From Litorilinea aerophila (GTDB taxonomy: Bacteria; Chloroflexota; Anaerolineae; Caldilineales; Caldilineaceae): 64,000 nucleotides of DNA. Under the pieces are notes generated by a model. That model ran no database searches and was not told the DNA's origin. It saw only the letters and a program-made list of their open reading frames with translations. The stretch is from positions 62,001-126,000 of the forward strand of contig NZ_VIGC02000011.1 in NCBI RefSeq assembly GCF_006569185.2, written 5' to 3'. Positions within the stretch are counted from its first letter, which is position 1; each line of letters starts with the position of its first letter. The translations under genes and the position numbers were made by a program. Below, one piece after another: positions 9,423 to 17,001 of the stretch.

Positions 9423-10388
9423 ATGGCAGAACTGGATCGATTTCGAGGTGCGCTGTTGGGCCTGGCCTGCGGCGATGCGGTGGGCACCACGCTGGAGTTC
9501 CAGCCCCGGGGACATTTCGAACCCCTGACAGACATGGTGGGAGGTGGGCCATTCCACCTGGCACCGGGCGAATGGACCGACGATACCTCCATGGCCCTGT
9601 GTCTGGCCGCCAGCCTGGTGGCCTGCAACGGCTTCGATGCCCGGGACCAGATGGATCGCTACGTGGCCTGGATGCAGCAGGGCTACATGAGCAGCAACGG
9701 ACGCTGCTTCGACATCGGCATCACCGTCTCCACCGCCCTCCGCCGCTACCTGGCCACCGACGACCCCTTCAGCGGCTCCGCCGATCCCCTCAGCGCCGGC
9801 AATGGCTCCCTCATGCGCCTGGCCCCGGTGGCTCTGTTCTTCTACCCCAACCTGGAGGCCATAGTCCACTATGCGGGGGAGAGCTCCCGCACCACCCACG
9901 GCACGGCGGAATGCGTGGACGCATGCCGACTGTTCGCGGCCATGCTCTACAAGGCCCTCGCCGGAAAAGACAAAGAGACCATCCTCGCGCCGCCCCACCT
10001 GCCCGCGGAGACAACGGGCCCGGCAGGGCTGGCCCCCAAGATTCAGGCCATCGCCGAGGGCAATTACCGGGACAAGGCCGAGGCCGAGATCGTGGGCAAC
10101 GGCTACGTGGTCAACAGCCTGGAAGCCGCGCTCTGGTGCTTCTGGCGGACAGACAGCTACCGGGAGGCGATCCTGCAGGCGGCAAACCTGGGCGACGACG
10201 CAGACACCACCGCGGCCATCTGCGGCCAGCTGGCCGGCGCCTACTACGGCGCATCCGCCATCCCGGCCTCGTGGCTGGAGCGGCTGGCCCTGCGTGACCA
10301 GATCGAGGAGCTGGCTGCCCAACTTTACCAGGTGGCTGCGGAGCGGGAAGGAGATAAAGGAGGGAGGAGGGTAGACAGTAGAGGGTAG
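9423..10388 (+). CDS. ADP-ribosylglycohydrolase family protein
   Basis: This 321-aa protein of the DraG/ARH family hydrolyses ADP-ribose from modified proteins or small molecules with two Mg ions. The family's metal-binding motifs are all present: GDAVGTTLEF near residue 16, WTDDTSMALCLAASL near 53, GNGSLMRLAPV near 125 and the C-terminal GDDADTTAAICGQLAGAYYG. A near-consensus ribosome site (AAAAGGAGGT) stands 7-8 bp before ATG 9423. No ADP-ribosyltransferase or nitrogenase gene is nearby, so this is a free-standing hydrolase of unknown target. The last codons (VDSRG and stop) are written by a 7-bp tandem repeat, so the C-terminus may vary between strains. Confidence 0.9.
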   Translation: MAELDRFRGALLGLACGDAVGTTLEFQPRGHFEPLTDMVGGGPFHLAPGEWTDDTSMALCLAASLVACNGFDARDQMDRYVAWMQQGYMSSNGRCFDIGITVSTALRRYLATDDPFSGSADPLSAGNGSLMRLAPVALFFYPNLEAIVHYAGESSRTTHGTAECVDACRLFAAMLYKALAGKDKETILAPPHLPAETTGPAGLAPKIQAIAEGNYRDKAEAEIVGNGYVVNSLEAALWCFWRTDSYREAILQAANLGDDADTTAAICGQLAGAYYGASAIPASWLERLALRDQIEELAAQLYQVAAEREGDKGGRRVDSRG

Positions 10389-10450
10389 ACAGTAGACAGT
10401 AGACAGTAGACGGTAGACGGTAGATGGTAGATGGTAGATGGTAGATGGTA
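10371..10450 (+). repeat. 7-bp tandem repeat (GTAGACA / GTAGATG)
   Basis: About eleven copies of a 7-bp unit run from GTAGACA through GTAGACG to GTAGATG. The first copies encode the end and stop codon of the ADP-ribosylglycohydrolase. The units are contiguous, with no spacers, so this is a simple tandem array. Confidence 0.8.
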
Positions 10451-10494
10451 TGGGGGAGATGGCGGACAGAGGGGATGGGTTTGTGATAAAATTG

Positions 10495-10533
10495 TGCCAG
10501 GAGGCGTAAAGACGCCCAGGAATCAGATGGTAC
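10495..10533 (+). repeat. Dispersed repeat, copy 1 (CCAGGAGGCGTAA ... CAGATGGTAC)
   Basis: The segment CCAGGAGGCGTAAAGACGCC followed by ATCAGATGGTAC recurs almost unchanged at 13531-13570. The GAGGCGTAA core could be mistaken for a ribosome site, but no start codon follows at a suitable distance. Confidence 0.5.
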
Positions 10534-10614
10534 ATCGTTGTGGAATAGGGGTGCAAAAGGCCTCTTTGGGCCCGAGGAGAGCATGGCTGAGAGGGGGCCA
10601 TGAGGAGGGACGCC

Positions 10615-11151
10615 ATGAACGAATCCACCCATTCGACCCGTGTGTCAGATGCCACATCGAGCCGGGTGTGGACGGAGATTCGGCAACGGATGGAGGAGCG
10701 GCGAGCTCGGGTGCGCCGGCTACAGCGGAAGGCGCGGCTGGCCTCCCTGGGCCTGTTGGGCCTGGCCCTGGACACCGCCCGCACAGCCTGCCGGGAAGGC
10801 CAGGACTGGCTCGACCGGGCTGAGGCCCGGGGTGAAGCCCTGGAGCAGGAGCTCCATACCCGGCTCCAGGCCATGGGCCCGTGCGGCCGGGCTGTGGATG
10901 AACTGTTGACCTGCCTGGGCATGGCGCCGGCTGCGCGCCAGCCGGCTGAAATCCCCATCGCGCCGGCCGAAACCCCACCCTTCCCTGACTACGATGACCT
11001 CACCGCACCCGAGATCCTCCAGCGCCTGGATGCCCTGGATGCGGACGGGCTGGCCCGGCTGCGACGCTACGAGGCGGCCCACAAGCAACGGGTCACCATC
11101 CTGCGGGCGGTGGATGAACGGTTGGGCGGGAATTTGAAGATTGAAGATTGA
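10615..11151 (+). CDS. Helical protein of unknown function with C-terminal DUF8129-like segment
   Basis: This 178-aa protein is not firmly recognised. Residues 20-60 are strongly basic and Arg-rich (EERRARVRRLQRKARL), followed by a mildly hydrophobic helix and a long amphipathic helix (RAEARGEALEQELHTRLQAM). A Pro-rich linker leads to a compact end, YDDLTAPEILQRLDALDAD...YEAAHKQRVTILRAVDERL. That last pattern resembles a short domain on actinobacterial lipid-droplet and phasin-like proteins; this is recalled family knowledge, not a search. ATG 10615 is preferred because GGAGGG sits just upstream; ATG 10600 would add five residues. The gene stands alone before the T-box leader. Confidence 0.6.
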   Translation: MNESTHSTRVSDATSSRVWTEIRQRMEERRARVRRLQRKARLASLGLLGLALDTARTACREGQDWLDRAEARGEALEQELHTRLQAMGPCGRAVDELLTCLGMAPAARQPAEIPIAPAETPPFPDYDDLTAPEILQRLDALDADGLARLRRYEAAHKQRVTILRAVDERLGGNLKIED

Positions 11152-11185
11152 AGATTGGGATGATTCGAGGCGAGCTGCGCGGCCG

Positions 11186-11214
11186 TTGACTTTCGTCCGG
11201 CCCTGTGATAGACT
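11186..11214 (+). promoter_or_regulatory. Sigma70-type promoter of the aspS T-box transcript
   Basis: TTGACT (11186-11191) and TAGACT (11209-11214) are separated by 17 bp, a near-consensus promoter. Transcription would start near 11221, immediately before the T-box stem I. Confidence 0.7.
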
Positions 11215-11220
11215 CGCGCC

Positions 11221-11533
11221 CACATATGGCGAAAGGCGATGACAGGGAGAGGTTGCCCGGCCTTCCCGGCGCCCAGAGAGCGACGCCACCGGCTGCAAGC
11301 GTCGCCGTCGGCCCCGGGCAATGACACCCTCGAGCCGACCGGTGAACGTGCGGCAAAGCTGTCGTGAAAAGCTGTCGTGATCAGTAGCCGGGATCCGGGT
11401 GCGCCCGTTATCGCGCCACGGCCCGCTATCGGCAATCTGGCTGGTAGGGCCGGCTGAGGCTCCAGCGCGGAGCGAATGGTGGTGGCACCACGGGTGGCTT
11501 TGGCCCTCGTCCTCCAATGGACGGGGGTTTTTT
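11221..11533 (+). promoter_or_regulatory. T-box riboswitch leader, predicted specifier GAC (Asp)
   Basis: The leader between the promoter and aspS has the T-box layout. Stem I has GGC/GCC and AGGG/CCCT pairings around a kink-turn-like GATGAC/CGA. The specifier loop follows, then TTGCCCGG pairing with CCGGGCAA, and the distal AGAGAG motif with a CGACG/CGTCG hairpin. The 3' strand of the specifier loop reads AATGACA, so the codon just before the conserved purine is GAC (11323-11325), which is Asp. The antiterminator core is GGTGGCACC (11481-11489); its TGGC bulge would pair with the GCCA end of a tRNA whose discriminator is G, as in tRNA-Asp. A terminator overlaps the end. Confidence 0.82.
11504..11533 (+). 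terminator. T-box-controlled intrinsic terminator
   Basis: CCCTCGTCC (11504-11512) pairs with GGACGGGGG (11519-11527) around a 6-nt loop and is followed by six T. It lies directly after the antiterminator, so uncharged tRNA binding would prevent it forming and let aspS be transcribed. Confidence 0.85.
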
Positions 11534-11621
11534 ATTTGGCGCAAGGAGCTGGGCGGATGGTCCAACCCGGCTGTTTACGGCGGCGCGGCCCAGCGATCGA
11601 TTCAAGGAAGGAGACATTCCC

Positions 11622-12947
11622 ATGGCGAGCAGCGCTTCACCGATTCGGGTACGCACCCACGAAATCCTGACCCACGTGGGCGAACGGGTCATCCTGCAGG
11701 GCTGGCTCCACAACCTGCGCCGCCTGGGCGGGGTCAACTTCATCATCCTGCGGGACGGCTGGGGGACGGTTCAGGCCGTCACGGAGGACGAGGCCGACCT
11801 GGCACCGCTGCTCCAGGAAGGGCTGGGCGTGGAGACGGTGATTCGGCTGACGGGTACGGTGGTGGCCACCCCCCAGGCGCCCGGCGGCGTAGAGCTCCAT
11901 CAACCCGAGCTGGCGGTGATTACCCCGGTACAGGAGGCGCCGCCCCTGGCCCTCAACAAACGGCGGCTCCGCGCCGCGCTGCCCACCCTGCTGGACCACG
12001 CCGTCATCGCCAACCGGCACCCGTCCCGCCGGGCTGTCTTCCGACTGGCGGCGGGCCTCATGGCCGGCTTTCGGGCGGCCCTCGCTGACCGGGGCTTCAC
12101 CGAGATCCAGACGCCCAAGATTGTGGCCTCCGCCACCGAAAGCGGGGCCAACGTTTTCACCATCGACTATTTCGGCCGGCCCGCCTACCTGGCCCAGAGC
12201 CCCCAGTTCTACAAACAGATCATGGTGGGCGTCTTCGAGCGGGTCTATGAAGTCGGTCCCGTCTTCCGGGCAGAGCCCCACGACACGGCCCGTCACATCA
12301 ATGAATACGTCAGCCTGGACGCGGAATTCGGGTTCATCCAGGACCACTTCAGCGTCATGGCCCTGCTGCGAGAGGTCCTGGCCCACATGTTGGCGCACCT
12401 GGCCGAGGCATACGCGCCCGAGCTGGCCCTCCTCCAGCTCAGCCTGCCGCCGGTGCCGGCCACCATCCCCCACATCCACTTCGCCGATGCCCAGGAGCTC
12501 ATCTTCCAGCGCCACGGCGTGGATGTGCGGGGCGAGCCGGACCTGTCCCCCCAGGACGAACGGTGGTTGGGCGCCTGGGCACAGGCCGAACATGGCAGCG
12601 ACTTCCTGTTTGTCACCGGCTATCCCATGGCCAAACGCCCCTTCTACACCCATCCCGATCCCAATCGGCCCGGGTATTCCAACTCCTTCGACCTCCTCTT
12701 CCGGGGCGTGGAGCTGGTCACCGGCGGACAGCGACTGCACCGTTACCCGGATTATCTGGCCGCGCTGGAGGGAGCCGGGCTGTCGCCCGAGCCATTTGCT
12801 ACCTACCTGGAGGCGTTCCGCTACGGCATGCCACCCCACGGCGGCTTCGCCATCGGCCTGGAACGGCTCCTGATGCAGTTGCTGGATGCGCCCAACCTGC
12901 GCCTGACCACCCTCTTCCCCCGGGACATGACGCGCCTGGCGCCATGA
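11622..12947 (+). CDS. aspS: Aspartate--tRNA ligase, archaeal/non-discriminating type (AspS2)
   Basis: This 441-aa class II synthetase charges tRNA with aspartate. An OB-fold anticodon domain (residues 15-110) precedes the catalytic core. The core has the archaeal/eukaryotic AspRS features: SATESGANVFTIDYFGRPAY, then QSPQFYKQ, motif 2 (VFRAEPHDTARHINEY) and motif 3 (GGFAIGLERLLMQLL). It lacks the bacterial GAD insertion and is far shorter than the roughly 590-aa bacterial AspRS. Enzymes of this type often also charge tRNA-Asn, to be amidated by GatCAB. AAGGAAGGAGA precedes ATG 11622. An AsnRS was considered, but the flipping-loop and QSPQ motifs favour AspRS, as does the GAC specifier upstream. 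Confidence 0.88.
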   Translation: MASSASPIRVRTHEILTHVGERVILQGWLHNLRRLGGVNFIILRDGWGTVQAVTEDEADLAPLLQEGLGVETVIRLTGTVVATPQAPGGVELHQPELAVITPVQEAPPLALNKRRLRAALPTLLDHAVIANRHPSRRAVFRLAAGLMAGFRAALADRGFTEIQTPKIVASATESGANVFTIDYFGRPAYLAQSPQFYKQIMVGVFERVYEVGPVFRAEPHDTARHINEYVSLDAEFGFIQDHFSVMALLREVLAHMLAHLAEAYAPELALLQLSLPPVPATIPHIHFADAQELIFQRHGVDVRGEPDLSPQDERWLGAWAQAEHGSDFLFVTGYPMAKRPFYTHPDPNRPGYSNSFDLLFRGVELVTGGQRLHRYPDYLAALEGAGLSPEPFATYLEAFRYGMPPHGGFAIGLERLLMQLLDAPNLRLTTLFPRDMTRLAP

Positions 12948-12972
12948 GGCACCCGGGCGGGCACCGATTCCC

Positions 12973-13114
12973 GTAGGGGCGGGCGTCCCGTCCGATGTCG
13001 CCGGCCGCGAAAGGGCGCGGCTTCCAGCCGCCCGATGGTGTCAGGCCCCGGCAGGTGAAGGCGCGGCAACGGATGCGCAATATGTAGGGGTGAATCATGA
13101 TTCGCCCCGCCTAC
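12973..13114 (+). repeat. GC-rich palindromic repeat region (GTAGGGG family)
   Basis: The 278 bp between aspS and the next gene hold repeats, not a gene. One unit starts GTAGGGGCGGG at 12973. A second, starting GTAGGGG at 13084, forms a hairpin: GGGGTGAATC (13087-13096) pairs with GATTCGCCCC (13099-13108), closing with CTAC at 13114. The same GTAGGG ... CCCTAC ends occur near 5141-5219 and at 30914-31009. Confidence 0.5.
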
Positions 13115-13147
13115 GAGGGGGCGACGATGGGTGGTAGGGTCCTATGC

Positions 13148-13176
13148 TTTACGGGGGCCGATGCCGGTGGTATACT
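13148..13176 (+). promoter_or_regulatory. Promoter with extended -10
   Basis: TTTACG (13148-13153), a 17-bp spacer and TATACT (13171-13176) preceded by TGG make a good sigma70 promoter with extended -10. It lies 50 bp before the small gene at 13226. Confidence 0.6.
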
Positions 13177-13225
13177 CATAGCCATTCATGCACATGTCCA
13201 TGGTTTGGACTAGATGGGAGATACC

Positions 13226-13531
13226 ATGCCGATCAGCACATCATCCTTCGGCGATGAGCGGGACAGCCGCTACAACGAGTACGAAAAGACCGATCTCTAT
13301 GACCAGGAGACGCTGGACTTTCCCGGCCTGAGCGCCGCCATGGCCGAGTCCTTCCTGAAGAAGCTGGGCGGTGGTGTGGCCGAAAAGGAATGCCGGGTGG
13401 AGGGAGTGGGCTGGAACGCCACCATCCATCCCCGAGAGGACGGCGTGGCTGTGGAGTTCGATGCCCACGAGGAGCTGTTGGACGACCTGATCCGCCGCTT
13501 CGAGTTGATGGCCGAAAAAGCCAGCGGTTAG
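13226..13531 (+). CDS. Small acidic protein of unknown function
   Basis: This 101-aa protein has no recognised domain. It is polar and acidic, starts with a Tyr/Asp-rich stretch (RYNEYEKTDLYDQETLDFPG) and ends in a predicted amphipathic helix (HEELLDDLIRRFELMAEKA). There is no signal peptide or membrane segment, so it is cytoplasmic. It has its own promoter and a GGGAG ribosome site 7 bp before ATG 13226; ATG 13214 lies upstream in frame but within that site. The stop overlaps a dispersed repeat. It precedes mvaD but is separated from it by 237 bp of repeats. Confidence 0.7.
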   Translation: MPISTSSFGDERDSRYNEYEKTDLYDQETLDFPGLSAAMAESFLKKLGGGVAEKECRVEGVGWNATIHPREDGVAVEFDAHEELLDDLIRRFELMAEKASG

Positions 13532-13570
13532 TACCAGGAGGCGTAAGCGCGCCCCGAAATCAGATGGTAC
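13531..13570 (+). repeat. Dispersed repeat, copy 2, with GTACCA/TGGTAC ends
   Basis: This is the second copy of the unit at 10495-10533. GTACCA (13531-13536) and TGGTAC (13565-13570) are inverted repeats around AGGAGGCGTAAG and an ATCAGA tail. A related AGGAGGCGTGA followed by ACGTACCAT occurs near 13660-13691. No gene is seen between 13532 and 13768. Confidence 0.5.
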
Positions 13571-13768
13571 GTCGCAGGCGGGTTCACGCGCTTCACGATT
13601 GGTCACGATACGTCCGACCAGGAAGCCGGACAGGGGTGCCTGCACCGCTGTCACGCAAGGAGGCGTGACCCGCGGCACTACCACGTACCATCCACAATGG
13701 GCCTCCCCTCGCCCGGTCAGCCCATCCGACACCCCCAACCTGACAGAAGGACATCACCGGAAGCGGAT

Positions 13769-14773
13769 ATGCGCAAGTGTACCGTACGGGCAGGCAGCAA
13801 CATCGCCTTCATCAAGTACTGGGGCGTGGCCGATCCCGCCCTCAACCTGCCCCTAAGCAACTCCATCAGCATGACCCTGGCCGATGCCTACACCGTCACC
13901 ACCGTGGCCTGGGAGGAGCGCCCGGCTCAGGCTCGGGGTGAAGCCCCGGACGAAATCGTACTGGATGGCGTGCGCCTGGAGGGGGAAGCAGCCCAACGCA
14001 TCGTGGCCCACCTGGATCGCCTGCGGGCCCTGGCCCAGGTGGACTGGCGGGCACGGGTGGTCAGCCAGAACAACTTTCCGGCGGCCGCGGGCATTGCCAG
14101 CTCGGCCAGCGGCTTTGCCGCCCTGACGGTGGCCGGCTGCCGGGCCTTGGGCCTGGAGCTGAGCCCGACCCGGCTTTCGGCCCTGGCCCGCCGTGGCAGT
14201 GGTTCTGCCTGCCGCAGCATCTTCGGTGGCTTCGTGGAATGGGAGCAAGGCCACGACGACACCACCAGCGTGGCCCGTCCGCTCTTCCCGGCCGAACACT
14301 GGGACCTTCACGACGTGGTGGCGGTGGTCAGCCGCGCGGCCAAGGCGGTCAGCAGCGCCGGCGGTCATCAGGTGGCCGCCACCAGCCCCTTCAACGCAGC
14401 CCGCATTGCCAGCCTGCCGCCCCTGTTGGCCACAGTGCGCGACGCCATCGCAGCGCGAGACATCAGCCGGCTGGGACCTGCCATCGAACAGGATGCGCTG
14501 GCCATGCACGGGGTGATGATGACCAGCCACCCCAGCCTCCTCTACTGGCAGCCCGGCACCGTGGAGGTGCTCCATGCGGTGCGGCGCTGGCGCCAGGAGG
14601 AAGGGCTGGCCGTCTATTTCACCATCGACGCCGGCCCCAACGTGCATCTGATCTGTGAACAGGACCAGGTTGGCCCGGTGGTCCAGCGGCTGCAACAACT
14701 GGCCAGCGTCCAGCAGATCCTGGTCAGCGGCCCGGGCCCTGGACCGGTGGAATTGGATGAACACCTGTTTTGA
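13769..14773 (+). CDS. mvaD: Diphosphomevalonate decarboxylase
   Basis: This 334-aa GHMP-fold enzyme decarboxylates mevalonate diphosphate to isopentenyl diphosphate with ATP, the last step of the mevalonate route to isoprenoids. Diagnostic features are [10 protein letters not shown] near the N-terminus, the ATP-binding loop [36 protein letters not shown] with the family's Ser/Arg residues, and the C-terminal DAGPNVHLI with the catalytic Asp. ATG 13769 is chosen because it gives the normal N-terminus; ATG 13697 would add 24 residues of repeat-derived sequence. No other mevalonate gene is in the window. Confidence 0.92.
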   Translation: MRKCTVRAGSNIAFIKYWGVADPALNLPLSNSISMTLADAYTVTTVAWEERPAQARGEAPDEIVLDGVRLEGEAAQRIVAHLDRLRALAQVDWRARVVSQNNFPAAAGIASSASGFAALTVAGCRALGLELSPTRLSALARRGSGSACRSIFGGFVEWEQGHDDTTSVARPLFPAEHWDLHDVVAVVSRAAKAVSSAGGHQVAATSPFNAARIASLPPLLATVRDAIAARDISRLGPAIEQDALAMHGVMMTSHPSLLYWQPGTVEVLHAVRRWRQEEGLAVYFTIDAGPNVHLICEQDQVGPVVQRLQQLASVQQILVSGPGPGPVELDEHLF

Positions 14774-14888
14774 TGGCGCCCGCTCTCTTCACTGGGCGCA
14801 TCCGCCCATGCGGCGTCGTCTCGTCTGGATCGACATCCTCCGATGCCGACTCCGCGTCATGAGGGTGGCCCGTATGCGAAAGTCTTGG

Positions 14889-14973
14889 GCCGATGATTGA
14901 AATCATCGGCTGGCACACCACAAGTGCGTTGAAACGCACTCCACGGGGCAGATTGCACCCGGATTGAATCCGG
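14889..14973 (+). repeat. Three consecutive hairpins sharing a TTGAA loop
   Basis: Between mvaD and the vWA gene three short perfect palindromes follow each other: GCCGATGATT/AATCATCGGC (14889-14910), AGTGCGTT/AACGCACT (14923-14940) and CCGGAT/ATCCGG (14959-14973). The stems differ, but each centre reads TTGAA. The third ends 37 bp before the vWA start, so they may lie in its leader. A reversed, decayed copy of the GTCGGCATC hairpin repeat is at 14831-14858. Confidence 0.6.
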
Positions 14974-15009
14974 AAAGATCCTTTGATTCTGATTAAGGAG
15001 AGGAACCCC

Positions 15010-15714
15010 ATGAGCAAGCTGCCGGGCGGTGCCCTGGCCAGCCGTCCCCTCCACTTCTTTTGGATCGCCGATTGTTCCGGCTCCATGGGGGTGGACGGCA
15101 AGATCCAGGCGCTGAACAACGCCATTCGGGAAGCCATCCCCCACATGCAGCAGGTCGCCCTGGAGAACCCCAACGCTCAGGTCCTGGTGCGGGCCATCGC
15201 CTTCGCCCACGGTGCCCGCTGGCATGTGGCCCAGCCCACCCCGGTGGCCGACTTCCGCTGGCCCGATCTGAAGGCGGGCGGCGAGACCGACATGGGCCAG
15301 GCCCTGCGCCTGGTGGCCGAGCAGCTCCGGGTGGAAGCCATGCCCGCCCGGGCTTTGCCGCCGGTCCTGGTCCTGATTTCCGACGGTCAGCCCACGGACA
15401 ATTTTGACGCCGGGCTCCAGGCGCTGATGGAACAGCCCTGGGGCAAGAAGGCCGTGCGCATCGCCATCGCCATCGGCGACGACGCCGATCTCAGCATCCT
15501 GCAAAAGTTCATCGGCCACCCCGAGTTCCAACCCCTCCAGGCCAACAACGCCGATACCCTGGTTCGCTATATCCGTTGGGCATCTACCGAGGTCCTCAAG
15601 TCTGCCTCTTCGCCAGCCAGCCAGGCCACCACGGCGACAGCCGCTACTAATGTTCCCCTGCCCCCGGCACCGGACGCCGGCACCCTGCCGGAATCGGCGG
15701 AAGACGTCTGGTGA
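15010..15714 (+). CDS. TerY-like von Willebrand factor A domain protein
   Basis: This 234-aa cytoplasmic protein is essentially one vWA domain. The metal-dependent adhesion site is complete: D21-x-S23-x-S25 (IADCSGSMG), a Thr in KAGGETDMGQAL and an Asp in LISDGQPTDN. The single-domain form and the spacing fit the TerY subgroup better than surface adhesins, and there is no signal peptide. A low-complexity Ala/Pro/Thr tail ends the protein. AAGGAGAGG precedes ATG 15010. The PP2C gene starts 19 bp later and a RIO kinase follows, which matches a phosphorylation triad in which the vWA protein acts as scaffold. Confidence 0.87.
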   Translation: MSKLPGGALASRPLHFFWIADCSGSMGVDGKIQALNNAIREAIPHMQQVALENPNAQVLVRAIAFAHGARWHVAQPTPVADFRWPDLKAGGETDMGQALRLVAEQLRVEAMPARALPPVLVLISDGQPTDNFDAGLQALMEQPWGKKAVRIAIAIGDDADLSILQKFIGHPEFQPLQANNADTLVRYIRWASTEVLKSASSPASQATTATAATNVPLPPAPDAGTLPESAEDVW

Positions 15715-15733
15715 GGTAACCGGAGGCCCCTGT

Positions 15734-16552
15734 ATGTACCCGGCCGGCAGCCAGTGGTGGGTCCTGGGCCAGAGCGTGCGCGGGGCACGCCATCGACGGG
15801 GCCACAGCCCCAACCAGGATGCCCTGGCCCGGCTGCACCCGGGACCGACGTCCCAGGCCCTCCTGGCTGTGGCGGACGGCCACGGCAGCCCCCGCTATCG
15901 GCGCAGCCACCAGGGCGCCAAGCTGGCCGTGCAGGCGGCCATCCGTGGCCTCCACGAGTTTGTCACCTCCCACGGGGCGGTGGAGAACTTGTCTACCCTC
16001 AAGCGAGGAGCCACCGAACCACTCCCCAAACGCATCGTCCACCTCTGGCAGATGGCAGTGGCCGAACATCTGGCTGTCCATCCGCCGTCCACGGACGAGC
16101 AGGCACCTTCCGCCCATGCCCTCTACGGATCCACGCTCCTGGCCGCGGCCGTCACGCCCCGCTACCTGCTCCTGCTCCAACTGGGCGACGGGGACATCCT
16201 CATCGTCGACGACGCCGGCCAGGTCAGCCGCCCGCCTTTCCCGCCGGATCCGCGCCTGCTGGGGAACCAGACCATTTCCCTGATCGATGAGCGGGCCTGG
16301 GCCGAGTTTCGGGTGCACTTCCAACCCCTGGCGGACCATCCGCCGGCCCTGGTGCTGCTGGCCACCGATGGCTATGCCAACGCCTTCGCCACCGAGGCCG
16401 ATTTTCTCCAGGTGGGCACCGACCTGCTGGCAGCCATCCGGCAGGAAGGGCCACGCAAGGTCCAGCAGCGGCTGGCCCACTGGCTGACCCTCACGTCGGA
16501 GCAGGGCAGCGGTGACGACATCACCGTGGGGCTGCTCTACCGGGCTGGCTGA
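15734..16552 (+). CDS. PP2C-family serine/threonine phosphatase
   Basis: This 272-aa PPM/PP2C-type phosphatase removes phosphate from Ser/Thr with two metal ions. Metal-binding motifs are visible: NQDA near residue 27, AVADGHGSPRYR with D48-G-H-G, LLATDGYANAF in the C-terminal half and the terminal GDDITVGLLY. The family's usual last motif (GDDxTV) is intact, so it should be active. ATG 15734 is chosen because upstream in-frame starts lie inside the vWA gene. It is tightly linked to the vWA gene and followed by a RIO kinase; reversing that kinase's phosphorylation is a reasonable inference. Confidence 0.88.
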   Translation: MYPAGSQWWVLGQSVRGARHRRGHSPNQDALARLHPGPTSQALLAVADGHGSPRYRRSHQGAKLAVQAAIRGLHEFVTSHGAVENLSTLKRGATEPLPKRIVHLWQMAVAEHLAVHPPSTDEQAPSAHALYGSTLLAAAVTPRYLLLLQLGDGDILIVDDAGQVSRPPFPPDPRLLGNQTISLIDERAWAEFRVHFQPLADHPPALVLLATDGYANAFATEADFLQVGTDLLAAIRQEGPRKVQQRLAHWLTLTSEQGSGDDITVGLLYRAG

Positions 16553-16594
16553 ACTTCGGGTGGACATGACAGCCCGTCCCTCCGGCAGGAAGAT

Positions 16595-16623
16595 TTGGCG
16601 CTATAGCCGGAGTGTGATATGCT
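16595..16623 (+). promoter_or_regulatory. Promoter between the PP2C gene and the small ORF/RIO kinase
   Basis: TTGGCG (16595-16600) and TATGCT (16618-16623) have a 17-bp spacer. It lies 42 bp after the PP2C stop, so the kinase can be transcribed separately from the vWA-PP2C pair. Confidence 0.5.
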
Positions 16624-16698
16624 GGCTCAGCCATAGTGGACATCGATCTGCAAAATGGCAACGGTGACGGTCCCTCGACCGAGAAAGGAGGCGTAGCT

Positions 16699-16788
16699 AT
16701 GGAAGTTGTAAATCGCCACGCGCTTGCAGCCCTAAATGAAATGCGCCTATCGGTCGTGAGGAGACCTCGCCCCCACGCTCTGACATAA
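16699..16788 (+). CDS. Small ORF (29 aa), possible leader peptide
   Basis: A 29-codon frame starts at ATG 16699 and stops with TAA at 16786. It follows a strong ribosome site (AAAGGAGG, 8 bp spacing) and a promoter. The peptide begins MEVVNRHALAALNEM and its second half is basic (SVVRRPRPHALT). It matches nothing I recognise. It lies 213 bp upstream of the RIO kinase start. A translated leader or an unannotated small protein are both possible; the evidence is the ribosome site alone. Confidence 0.35.
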   Translation: MEVVNRHALAALNEMRLSVVRRPRPHALT

Positions 16789-17001
16789 CCCCCTACAGAT
16801 TGAACCGGCAGCCGACCGGGGATACAGAGAAAAGACGGGGTCCCTCCCCTGCGGGGAAGGAATGGCCGCGGGCGCATGGCGTTCGCGGCCTGTTGCATTG
16901 GGCAACGGCCCTGCCAGGCCTGGGCGCCAGCTGCCGACGACGACGCAAGTCGCGTCGGCCCCTCTCATCACCTTGTGCCAGACCTGACAGAGGAAGCGAC
17001 C

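Noticed and set aside
10371-10450. CRISPR array
   Set aside because: The repeat units are 7 bp and contiguous with no spacers; no cas genes are present.
11323-11345. AAC at 11344-11346 as the T-box specifier (Asn)
   Set aside because: It lies outside the specifier loop once the flanking helices (CCGGGC and CCCT) are paired; GAC sits in the right place before the conserved purine.
11622-12947. Asparaginyl-tRNA synthetase (asnS)
   Set aside because: The ESGANVFTIDYFGRPAYLAQSP region and RHINEY motif are those of archaeal-type AspRS, and the T-box specifier reads GAC.
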